A stretch of 64,000 bases of DNA from CAVQFB01 sp963711675 (GTDB taxonomy: Bacteria; Acidobacteriota; Terriglobia; Terriglobales; Acidobacteriaceae). The notes below the pieces were generated by a model that was not told the origin of the DNA, did not search any database, and worked only from the letters and a program-made list of their open reading frames with translations. The first letter of the stretch is position 1; each line of letters starts with the position of its first letter. The stretch covers positions 62,001-126,000 of the forward strand of contig CAVQFB010000015.1 in NCBI GenBank assembly GCA_963711675.1, in the 5' to 3' direction. A program made the translations under genes and the position numbers. Shown in pieces: positions 1-6,393 of this stretch.

Positions 1-401
1 CTCGCGGAGTCGCCTGTGTCCCTTTCTTGTCCGTTGTGTGTGGCCGCTCTTGCGAGATAGTGACATCGCGCCCCAAAAGAAATTGTTGCGGCTTCTCTTC
101 TGAAACCACAATCGTCTCATCAGCCGTCAAGTAGCCCTTCTTTTCAACTCTGACCCGAACTGCCTGGCCCGGCTTGACGCGTTCCGCCAGCTTCAAACTA
201 AAGAATCCGCTGTCGTCTGTTGTCTCGGGTCGCAGAGCAAAGATCGCCCACAACAGTCACCGACGCAAGCGGAATCCCTTTTTTCGAACCGACTTCCAAG
301 ACGTAGCCGTTTTGACGCAGACCCTGAGCCTCTGATGTGCAAAGTAGAGCAGTGACCAGAAAGTTCAATATCCAGATCGATCTTGTCTGTTCCGCCGTCA
401 T
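1..401 (-). CDS. Secreted carboxypeptidase-regulatory-like domain protein (partial, one frameshift)
   Basis: Starts at 401 with a hydrophobic signal peptide (about residues 8-26), followed by a CarboxypepD_reg-like beta-sandwich start (motif NGYVLEVGSKKGIPLASVTV). The reading frame is lost near base 230. One base over, the same domain continues as SGFFSLKLAERVKPGQ and then a segment ending DVTIS, and the sequence runs off the left edge of the window. Read as one gene, it is a single small secreted beta-sandwich protein. It overlaps the stop of the upstream gene by four bases (ATGA), which implies translational coupling. That upstream gene encodes a similar domain, so the two are probably a tandem duplication. 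Function unknown; such domains usually stabilise extracellular or periplasmic proteins. The frameshift is probably a sequencing indel. Confidence 0.55.
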
Positions 402-847
402 CGCTTTTGCAGAGGAATTACGAGATCATTGGCGGGGAGGGTCACGGTTCGCTCATCCGTCTGATACCCCGCTTTGGCAGTTCTAACTCTAATTCTCGCT
501 CCTGCCGACGATCCTTCTTTCAGATCGATTCGGAAATTGCCATTGCTTTCACTATAGTCTGCTTCGGTTCTTCCTGGAATCGTGATCTCCGCCCCCGATA
601 TACTTCGGTTGCTTTCGTCTACGACTACTCCGGCTATCACTGACCCGCTCTCGCCACCCGCTGGTTTGTGTGGCGTCAGTGCATAAGAAAGCGCAAAACC
701 AACCACAAGTACGGCAGCCGTACAACCCCATCGCTTCTTTGCCGTCCAGCTCTGAGGACCCCAAAACACCGGTACCATACCCGCCAAAAGGGTCAACAAG
801 AAACCGATATACGTCTGAAGAGTGCTCATGTCAGCCAAGGGTACCAT
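398..847 (-). CDS. Membrane-anchored carboxypeptidase-regulatory-like domain protein
   Basis: 149 residues. Two hydrophobic segments (roughly residues 10-28 and 38-60) are followed by one extracellular CarboxypepD_reg-like domain from about residue 65 (SGSVIAGVVVDESNRSISGA), including the typical DYSESNGNFRIDL and YQTDERTVTL strands. The fold is common as a structural add-on and carries no enzymatic residues, so it probably displays or stabilises a surface protein. Its stop overlaps the start of the next minus-strand gene by four bases. That gene encodes a related domain, so they form a coupled tandem pair. Neighbouring upstream genes are small and unrecognised. In an integrated element this could be a lysogenic-conversion surface protein (inference). 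Confidence 0.6.
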   Translation of the reverse strand: MVPLADMSTLQTYIGFLLTLLAGMVPVFWGPQSWTAKKRWGCTAAVLVVGFALSYALTPHKPAGGESGSVIAGVVVDESNRSISGAEITIPGRTEADYSESNGNFRIDLKEGSSAGARIRVRTAKAGYQTDERTVTLPANDLVIPLQKR

Positions 848-880
848 TCTTGCCTGCGAACGGAATCTTCGGATAGCTTG

Positions 881-1111
881 TCATCTCTTACCGGCAACCG
901 CCTCTTCGTGTCGACGCTTGCTTTCGACACACTGAGTCTTGAAATCGTAATACGCCTCAACCACTTCGCTGAAAAATCGAAAACAGGACTTGACACCCGT
1001 GACAAGCATGCTCACAGCGCCTACCAGCAGAAAGACGATGACGAACGGGAGAAGATGATAATTCTCCGCGAACTCGAAGATAGACTTGGGGTCGCTAGCA
1101 AGAGAAGACAT
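881..1111 (-). CDS. Small single-pass membrane protein, hypothetical
   Basis: 76 residues with one clear transmembrane helix (about residues 20-38, LPFVIVFLLVGAVSMLV), followed by a charged C-terminal tail with Lys/Arg and Glu. The start codon overlaps the stop of the upstream gene (TAATG), so translation is probably coupled. Not recognised as a family. Size and topology fit a small holin-like or accessory phage membrane protein, but nothing diagnostic supports that. Confidence 0.5.
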   Translation of the reverse strand: MSSLASDPKSIFEFAENYHLLPFVIVFLLVGAVSMLVTGVKSCFRFFSEVVEAYYDFKTQCVESKRRHEEAVAGKR

Positions 1112-1611
1112 TACTTGCGCCCGTTTGTTTTGAGAGCTGAGACGATTTCCTGCGCTACAGTGAGGCTCTGTGTCGCCTGTTGCGTTAATTTTTGGGTCTC
1201 TTCCGCAAGCTTATCCAGAAGATCGGGCAATTTCTCCAGTGCTTTGATCCTTGTATCGCGTGATGCGTCGCACAAGAATGAGGTCTGGGACTCGTCCATC
1301 TGATCGCACCAAACGTCATACAACAGTGCCCATCTACCGTTGTATTTCCCGTATCCCAGGGTCGTAGAAATTTTGACCGTCTGTCCCGAGCTTTCCTCAG
1401 ACCACGTTTCTAGGTCAATCCACGCGGACACGCCGATGCCCTGCACAACGAGCGCGCTCTCGATGTCTTTGATTTGAGCGTTGATTTTGTCGCTAACTTC
1501 GTTGAGTGACTTAGCGGAAGTGAAAAGACGAGACAGTGAAGCTTGGGCTTTGCCAGTCACGGCTGCCTCCAGATTGCGGGGTCGGTTTGACCCGATTTGT
1601 GAGGCGGTCAA
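1111..1611 (-). CDS. Hypothetical protein of the integrated element
   Basis: 166 residues, soluble, no recognised domain. The N-terminal third is helical. The middle looks like a beta-rich segment with aromatic residues (KYNGRWALLYDVWCDQ), and the last 45 residues are a Gln/Thr-rich coiled-coil-like helix. It heads a two-gene unit with the membrane protein that overlaps its stop. Upstream lies the element-borne tRNA-Ser, so this is the first gene after the tRNA in the direction of transcription. The two genes may act together at the membrane, but this is only inferred from coupling. Confidence 0.5.
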   Translation of the reverse strand: MTASQIGSNRPRNLEAAVTGKAQASLSRLFTSAKSLNEVSDKINAQIKDIESALVVQGIGVSAWIDLETWSEESSGQTVKISTTLGYGKYNGRWALLYDVWCDQMDESQTSFLCDASRDTRIKALEKLPDLLDKLAEETQKLTQQATQSLTVAQEIVSALKTNGRK

Positions 1612-1741
1612 ACCTCACGACTGAGAGGCTAGCATTTTGGATAGTTCGGGTCAACAGTTTCTGCCAAACAAGACTATGCCCAACACGAGTTCACACTCTG
1701 GGATAGAAGGAGCGGGCTTTTCATTTTTGGGGGATAGCAAA

Positions 1742-1832
1742 TGGCGGTGAGGGAAGGATTTGAACCTTCGACGCCCGGTTAAGGCGTGGCCGCTTTCAAA
1801 ACGGCTGGCATAAGCCACTCGCCCACCTCACC
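1742..1832 (-). tRNA. tRNA-Ser(UGA), element-borne
   Basis: On the minus strand the acceptor arm GGTGAGG pairs perfectly with CCTCACC, followed by discriminator G and encoded CCA. The D-arm is present, the anticodon loop TTTGAAA gives anticodon UGA, a long variable arm pairs ACGCC with GGCGT (the class II feature of serine tRNA), and the T-arm is GAAGG-TTCAAAT-CCTTC. All stems are sound, so it should be functional. It has the same anticodon as the chromosomal tRNA-Ser at the integrase junction but a different sequence, so it is not a simple att duplication. It may supply serine decoding for the element or backstop the tRNA used as the integration site (inference). Confidence 0.93.
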
Positions 1833-1840
1833 GCAGAAAA

Positions 1841-2110
1841 TCAACAATGTGCAAAGACAAAAATGGGCCAAATACTCGACTTGTGTTCGCTCGCGTACTT
1901 ATCGGCAAAAGCGTATTGAACGTAGTAAGCACGCATCACATTTAGTTTGGGATCGGCCTTGGCGTCCTCATCGACAGCGCGACGCTTCTTTTCTTCACAA
2001 GCGCAATTAGCCAGACAATCTTTTCGCTCGCACGTCCGCTCGCGGCAAATGGAACATTCGCTAAGCTCATCTTCGGGGCATTCGTTCTTGCAGGAATAGC
2101 AGGTCATCAC
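1841..2110 (-). CDS. Small cysteine-rich zinc-binding protein
   Basis: 89 residues. The first 40 hold many cysteines in CxxC-like pairs (CYSCKNECPEDELSECSIC, then RTCERKDCLANCAC), the pattern of a double zinc ribbon or treble-clef finger. The C-terminal half is unremarkable and includes a Lys/Arg/Asp-rich stretch. The start overlaps the stop of the upstream serine recombinase by four bases, so the two are translationally coupled and probably co-regulated. A DNA- or protein-binding accessory role for the recombinase is possible; no specific family is recognised. Confidence 0.6.
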   Translation of the reverse strand: MMTCYSCKNECPEDELSECSICRERTCERKDCLANCACEEKKRRAVDEDAKADPKLNVMRAYYVQYAFADKYASEHKSSIWPIFVFAHC

Positions 2111-2817
2111 AGCGCTTTCCCCTCACCATCGTTGGTCGTGCCAGCTCTAAGGATTACGTTGCGTACCGATGTGGCGTGCCATTCCGAAGCGTGGCGCGGC
2201 TTTCTGTTCTCGGCGTTCAACGTGTCTGCGATCTTTGCGAGGGGGAAGTCCTTGGATCGTAATTCCAGAATCCTAGTAACCGTCTCAGGTTCACCAACCC
2301 TGTCGCCGAAAGGTTTGCGTCCTTCACGATAGCCTTCGGGGTCTTTTGCTCTTGCTCTCTGACGTGCGCCCAGCAGCTTCTGTTTGATCATCGCACGCTC
2401 GTACTGAGCGAACGCGCCAACCATCTGCCGCAAGAGAACGCGAGTTGGGTCGTCCGAAAGAAGATCGGGTTCCGCTACCGAGACAATTTCAAAACCATTG
2501 CGCTTGAAGTCGGCAATGATGGATTCCTGAATCATCAGGTCACGCGCTAGGCGGTCTAACCTCTCGATTATTACTAAGCGTATGCCGTTGCCGTGCAGCG
2601 CCCTAATTAGGTCTTGCAGTGCGGGCCGGTTTTCAAGGTCTTTGGCTCCAGTAAAGGAGTCAACAAACCAGCGCACAATACGAATGCCGTTTGCACTGGC
2701 GTACTTGCGGATCGTCTCTTTCTGGCGCGGGATGCCATCACGGTCATCGGCTGCCTGACTTGGGTGACTGACTCGGCAGTACCCGTACCCGCTTTTGATG
2801 TTCTTTTCCATGCACAC
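2107..2817 (-). CDS. Serine recombinase (resolvase/invertase family)
   Basis: 236 residues. The N-terminal resolvase catalytic domain starts YGYCRVSHPSQ, where Ser after RV is the expected nucleophile position. It continues with the family pattern (VDSFTGAKDLENRPAL, VIIERLDRLARDL) and a long helix (QMVGAFAQYERAMIKQKLL). The C-terminal region (about 175-236) has a recombinase-type HTH (LRSKDFPLAKIADTLNAE). Length is between small resolvases and large integrases. In phage and plasmids such enzymes resolve dimers or invert segments. It sits downstream of an AT-richer non-coding stretch with several inverted repeats, which could be its res-like sites. It is coupled to a Cys-rich protein. A separate tyrosine integrase exists, so this one is probably not the main integrase. 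Confidence 0.88.
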   Translation of the reverse strand: MCMEKNIKSGYGYCRVSHPSQAADDRDGIPRQKETIRKYASANGIRIVRWFVDSFTGAKDLENRPALQDLIRALHGNGIRLVIIERLDRLARDLMIQESIIADFKRNGFEIVSVAEPDLLSDDPTRVLLRQMVGAFAQYERAMIKQKLLGARQRARAKDPEGYREGRKPFGDRVGEPETVTRILELRSKDFPLAKIADTLNAENRKPRHASEWHATSVRNVILRAGTTNDGEGKAL

Positions 2818-3963
2818 AAAGATACGCGATTGTGATTTTGTTGTCGGTGATAAGGAAGGATTTTAAGTGCCGTGATTGCAACACGATTTGCAAGGACGTG
2901 AGTTTTGCACAGGTTGCATACTGTGCAGACGCGGAATCTGGGTTGGTCGGCACCCTGCCGCACCCTACCAGAACACCGGTCTTGTTGCCAGGTAGCGCCC
3001 ATTGGCTAGTTGCCTGCGTTTCCTGCCCCCGAGAGCGCCCCTCGATACACTCCCCATCGTTCAAGACCCCCACTTACTACCCTTCGTCCTATCGCCCCTT
3101 GCCGACTGTTGCCCATGCTCTGCACAGTATGCAGTCCCAGTTAGTCGCGCCCCTGATGCCACACCGCCCAGTGCCAATGCCCTTGTTTGGGTAGTCGCGC
3201 CCTGACTGCTGTATCCCTTCCTTGCTTGTAGTCCAGTGCCTGATCTCTGTCCTACACTTAGTCCCTATACCCCATCTGGACCCGCGCCACTCCACAAACA
3301 TATCTGACTCTTCAGAATCGTTGCATAATGCAACAGTATGTGTGGTTAAATAGACACAACAGTACATATACACAGCATTATCAATGACTTAGTAGCACTG
3401 TCTAGGCATGTGATCCCTACCTAGTGGCTAACCCTATTGATTGCAACACTATCACTTCAACTCATTGACATCATTAGCCTTGTTGTTGTTCACAATCGTA
3501 AGCAAATGTGCAAGTGCTTTGTTATCAGCAAATATTATGATGGGTGGTCATGGACATACGTCGGGTGATGGCGGTACTTGCTCTCATAATTTTCCCACTT
3601 TTCTGAAACTCGGTACGCCCTTGATTACAAGCCAGTTAGACAAGGTAGAGAGTCAGATTCGTGCTAGGTCCGGATAAGGTCCGGATCGGGTCCGGCTAGG
3701 TCCGGGTGAGCACGTCAAAAGCGGGTGTAACAGACTGACGGGAAACGGCTTAATGCCACATTTGGAGAAGGTCCGGTTTTAGGTCCGGATATGGTCCGGA
3801 TATGGTCCGGATGGGGTCCGGCTAGGTCCGGATTGGTCCGGATCACGCCTGATCTGCACTGCCAGAGAGGAAGTGTCTGGGGCGGTGGTGCCTACCCCCA
3901 GAGCAACGAGGTTTCTCATTTCTTGAGAAAGGTCGGTGGAACCTGACACGAGACCAACGGGCA
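2818..3963. other. Long non-coding region with inverted repeats, upstream of serine recombinase
   Basis: About 1.1 kb with no convincing gene. It contains inverted repeat TGCACAG-N8-CTGTGCA (2906-2927), a related half-palindrome TGCACAGTATGCA (3121-3133), a near-perfect palindrome GTTGCAT-A-ATGCAAC (3320-3334), a repeated TAGTCGCGCCC word (near 3143 and 3193), and at its right end the GGTCCGG repeat array. The motifs share TGCA cores and lie upstream of the recombinase start, so they may be recombination or operator sites. Together with the array this is the best candidate for a replication, partition or resolution region of the element (inference). Confidence 0.45.
3667..3841. repeat. Eleven GGTCCGG direct repeats in two helically phased blocks (iteron-like)
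   Basis: GGTCCGG begins at 3667, 3678, 3689 and 3699 (block 1) and at 3770, 3782, 3793, 3804, 3815, 3825 and 3835 (block 2). Spacing is 10-12 bases, one DNA turn, so all copies in a block face the same side of the helix. Most copies extend to GGTCCGGAT, which contains the palindrome TCCGGA. Direct repeats with helical phasing are typical of iterons in plasmid or phage origins, or of centromere-like partition sites. An HTH-bearing reading frame starts about 120 bases downstream. Confidence 0.85.
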
Positions 3964-4212
3964 GTGCTGACCGATGACGTTAGGGCGCAAAGAAGTGCAA
4001 TCGCCATGAAAGAGCGGGCGGCTAAGGCCGGAAAGACTGGCGGGAAGAACCACCCAAAAGTCAGCTTGTGTGTCAAATCAGCACACAAGCTGAAACTTAA
4101 CAGAACCAGCACTTCCGTTGCCAAGGAGTTCAAAGTCAAGGAGCGAGCTATAAGGGCGATTCCCACGGCCAGGTTGACCTGCACGGGGCGAACGTCAAGA
4201 GTCAGGGGGTAG
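3964..4212 (+). CDS. Possible HTH protein fragment (ParB-like regulator C-terminal type)
   Basis: GTG-started frame of 82 residues, the only plus-strand candidate in this part of the element. It reads LTDDVRAQRSAIAMKERAAK, then a Gly/Lys linker, then an HTH-like segment TSTSVAKEFKVKERAIRAI. This arrangement resembles the region after the nuclease-like domain in ParB-type and phage regulatory proteins. Open frame continues upstream to a stop at 3850 and also looks protein-like (WNLTRDQRAV), but no start codon is available there. The gene may therefore be truncated, frameshifted or a remnant. A perfect 11-bp inverted repeat lies inside it (4062-4092). Its position just right of the repeat array would suit a repeat-binding protein. 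Low certainty. Confidence 0.35.
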   Translation: MLTDDVRAQRSAIAMKERAAKAGKTGGKNHPKVSLCVKSAHKLKLNRTSTSVAKEFKVKERAIRAIPTARLTCTGRTSRVRG

Positions 4213-4253
4213 AGCGTCACCACTAAGTGCGAGCGTCCTACCCCCTATGATGA

Positions 4254-4871
4254 CTAAGCCTCTGGGTTTGGGTTCTGCTTGGGGCCGTGCCTGCGTGCCT
4301 GCTCCTCAGCCTGCCATTTTTCGTAAGTCGCCTTTGCGGCCATCCAAACGTCGAGGGCAAGGTGATACGCCTGCTCTTCTGGTTTTAGAAGCTTGAAAGG
4401 AAGGCAGGAAACGACTCCGGTTGACGTGTCGGGGATGACGCAAACGTAGTGATACTCCTGTTGAGGGATGAAAATGTTCTTCTCTAACTTCGCAATCGCG
4501 AGAGCCGTTTTGAGGTCGATTTCGACGATCCGCGAGCAGCAAGCTTGATATTCCTTGCTCTTGGGATTCAGAGCGGCCAAAGATTTTTCCAGCCTTGCCT
4601 TCTGTTCGGTGCATGATTGTTTCAGCCGGTCGATCTGAACAGCCGGGTCGTTCTCATCCTGAACGGCCTCGGTATCTGGGGCCAAGCTCTCAAGGTCTTT
4701 GAAAATGGACCGGGGACTTACGCCCAGAAGCTGCGCTAGTTCCGTGTTCCCCGCGTCGGGTCTGGTGGTTCTCAGTTTTCCTAGGGCTTCCCGCCGTTCC
4801 TCGGTCGTCAATTTCTCGCCCGCGCTCACGCGGTCTAATAGCCCTTGCAACTCTTCTGCATCAATCGTCAT
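4254..4871 (-). CDS. HTH-containing phage protein, hypothetical
   Basis: 205 residues. Residues about 20-65 are rich in charged helices and include a likely helix-turn-helix (NTELAQLLGVSPRSIFKDLE). A coiled-coil segment follows (about 75-130). The C-terminal part is mixed and ends in a Lys/Pro/Asn tail. The HTH could indicate a small terminase-like or regulatory role, but no family is recognised and it lies downstream of tail genes, where small terminases are not usual. It is the last clear minus-strand gene before the repeat array region. Start ATG at 4871 has AGGAGA about seven bases upstream on the minus strand. Confidence 0.55.
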   Translation of the reverse strand: MTIDAEELQGLLDRVSAGEKLTTEERREALGKLRTTRPDAGNTELAQLLGVSPRSIFKDLESLAPDTEAVQDENDPAVQIDRLKQSCTEQKARLEKSLAALNPKSKEYQACCSRIVEIDLKTALAIAKLEKNIFIPQQEYHYVCVIPDTSTGVVSCLPFKLLKPEEQAYHLALDVWMAAKATYEKWQAEEQARRHGPKQNPNPEA

Positions 4872-4882
4872 AATCTCTTCTC

Positions 4883-5386
4883 CTAAGCTTTCTGCAATTT
4901 CCGAACCAGGTACGGTTTCTCGTTCGCATACAAGAAATAGAATTGGAACAAACTCATGGGGCGTCCAGAAGCAGCTAAGCGAATGCCTTTGTTTGGCAGG
5001 CGAATTACCCAGTCCCGATGCTCTTCACTGTACTCCACGAAGCGCTCTGTAAGTTGCCGTACCTCGTCAATGTTTACAAAGTCAGCGGCCTGTTGTGCAG
5101 CCGCTAGAATCGCTGCACTCTTTCGCACTGCATAATTTGCAGTCGTAAGAGCTGTAACCTCATCTTTCAAGTGCCTAACTACATCGTCACTAGGGGCCAA
5201 CTCTTCGCGCAACGCAGTTAACTCCGCTTCATGCCTGCGTTTGAGGTCCGCTATTTCCGCGCCGTGCTGCTTTCTCTGTCGAGCCAATCTAACTTCGATG
5301 TTGGCGTTCACAGCTTTTACTTGTTCGGGAGTCAGCGGCGGTGTAACACGCCGACTAAAACCGGATTTTTGGCGATCCGTTGCCAT
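4883..5386 (-). CDS. Coiled-coil phage protein, hypothetical
   Basis: 167 residues. A strongly predicted coiled coil from about residue 25 to 75 is visible as a Lys/Arg/Glu heptad run (ADLKRRHEAELTALREEL). A C-terminal globular part follows with aromatic residues (RPMSLFQFYFLYANEKPYL). It lies between a terminator-like hairpin upstream and an HTH protein 11 bases downstream, so these two genes may form their own short unit. It could be structural or an accessory of the tail; nothing diagnostic is visible. Confidence 0.5.
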   Translation of the reverse strand: MATDRQKSGFSRRVTPPLTPEQVKAVNANIEVRLARQRKQHGAEIADLKRRHEAELTALREELAPSDDVVRHLKDEVTALTTANYAVRKSAAILAAAQQAADFVNIDEVRQLTERFVEYSEEHRDWVIRLPNKGIRLAASGRPMSLFQFYFLYANEKPYLVRKLQKA

Positions 5387-5419
5387 ATTAAGTCCTGCTT
5401 TCTATTGTGAAAATGCAAA

Positions 5420-5439
5420 GGGCACCTGTTACAGTGCCC
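5420..5439 (-). terminator. Hairpin, possible terminator downstream of 5524-6309
   Basis: On the minus strand GGGCAC pairs with GTGCCC across an eight-base loop, followed by TTTGCATTTT. It lies in the 137-base gap between two minus-strand genes and could end or attenuate the tail operon. Confidence 0.5.
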
Positions 5440-5523
5440 CTTGGGATTGCGGTCGTTCGTTCGCTTGCGCCCAACCTTTATTAGACGCTCATTCCTCGCC
5501 GTTGCCCGCGCTGAGGAAACTTG

Positions 5524-6309
5524 TTAGTTTTCGGGATTGGGTTGGTCGGCTAGCCAGCTACCGCGCTTCGGAGCGCTGGCACCTGCTAGGCCGTCTTTGC
5601 CGCGCTCCATTGGGTCGCTGGAAACGCCTGCCTTATCGAGCCATGCACCCCGCTTTGGCGGCTCGTTGTTGGAACCAAGCGGTTCGTTCACCGGATTGCT
5701 TCTGATGTCACTCATATTGAACCTTTCTATTTCCTTCGTAAGATTTCGAGATACCACGTTTTCGTTCACGTCGTCGCGTTCCATGAATTTGCATTTCTGA
5801 GCTACGGTCATTTTGCTGTATTGCGCGCCGGTCATGACTAGCGGGTTGAGGTCTGCTGGCGTTGTTCGTTGCATCGGCAATGCGTCGTACGCACGTGAGC
5901 CGAACTTATCAATGAAGTCAGACTTCTCTTTAATACTCTTGAAGTCGGACTTCGCCTTGATCGTGGTCTTGCCAGCAGCTACGCTCGCCTGAACGCTGGA
6001 GCGATCCCCCAAGTTAGTAAGCGTCAGACATTCTTCGACCAGAACGGCCACGTCTGCGGACTTGCCGCGATGCTCCGCAACCAGCCAACCACGGTCACTC
6101 AAATGGAGTTTGACATCCGGGTCCGCTTGGAGCCGCGCGATAATGCTAGTCACGCCTTCCGCGCGGGTACAGTTTGCGTTCAGTTTTAGACCCTTTTCTT
6201 TTTCGAGATGATCCAAAACGCGGTTGACTGCGATTTGCGTGTTGACTAGTTGCTTTTGTTCCTCTAAGAAAGTTTCTTGGGGCGTGGTGTCTTTTGTTTC
6301 TTCGGTCAT
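5524..6309 (-). CDS. Hypothetical phage protein with repeated PKRG-[AS]-WL tail motif
   Basis: 261 residues, soluble, mostly helical. The first 150 residues show no recognised domain. The C-terminal 60 residues are low in predicted structure, rich in Pro, Asn and Gly, and contain a short linear motif twice: PPKRGAWLDKAG and APKRGSWLADQ. Duplicated linear motifs in a flexible tail often act as docking peptides or scaffold/decoration tags. It lies directly downstream of the tape-measure gene, where tail-associated proteins are usual, but it lacks the hallmarks of distal tail or baseplate proteins. Function unknown. Confidence 0.5.
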   Translation of the reverse strand: MTEETKDTTPQETFLEEQKQLVNTQIAVNRVLDHLEKEKGLKLNANCTRAEGVTSIIARLQADPDVKLHLSDRGWLVAEHRGKSADVAVLVEECLTLTNLGDRSSVQASVAAGKTTIKAKSDFKSIKEKSDFIDKFGSRAYDALPMQRTTPADLNPLVMTGAQYSKMTVAQKCKFMERDDVNENVVSRNLTKEIERFNMSDIRSNPVNEPLGSNNEPPKRGAWLDKAGVSSDPMERGKDGLAGASAPKRGSWLADQPNPEN

Positions 6310-6393
6310 AATTACCTCTCGACGATTTGCTTTCTCACTTGTTAAGTTGTTCTGGGGGCCGTGAGTAAGCCCCCAGACAGCATATTGTTTTGT

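Noticed and set aside
668..1303. 211-residue plus-strand frame across the first minus-strand genes
   Set aside because: Overlaps three minus-strand genes with coupled stops and starts; its own sequence has no domain.
1742..1832. tRNA-Ser as the left att copy of the integration site
   Set aside because: Sequence differs from the junction tRNA in all stems, so it cannot be a direct-repeat core; the true left end was not found.
2832..3194. Possible plus-strand gene in the recombinase upstream region
   Set aside because: Pro/Cys/His-rich sequence without folded-protein features, no ribosome-binding site, and overlap with inverted repeats.
3441..3677. 78-residue plus-strand frame ending in the repeat array
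   Set aside because: TTG start, no ribosome-binding site, and its end lies in the GGTCCGG repeats. Possible but unsupported.
3667..3841. CRISPR array
   Set aside because: Repeat unit is 7 bases with 3-5 base spacing, far below CRISPR repeat and spacer lengths, and no cas genes are seen.
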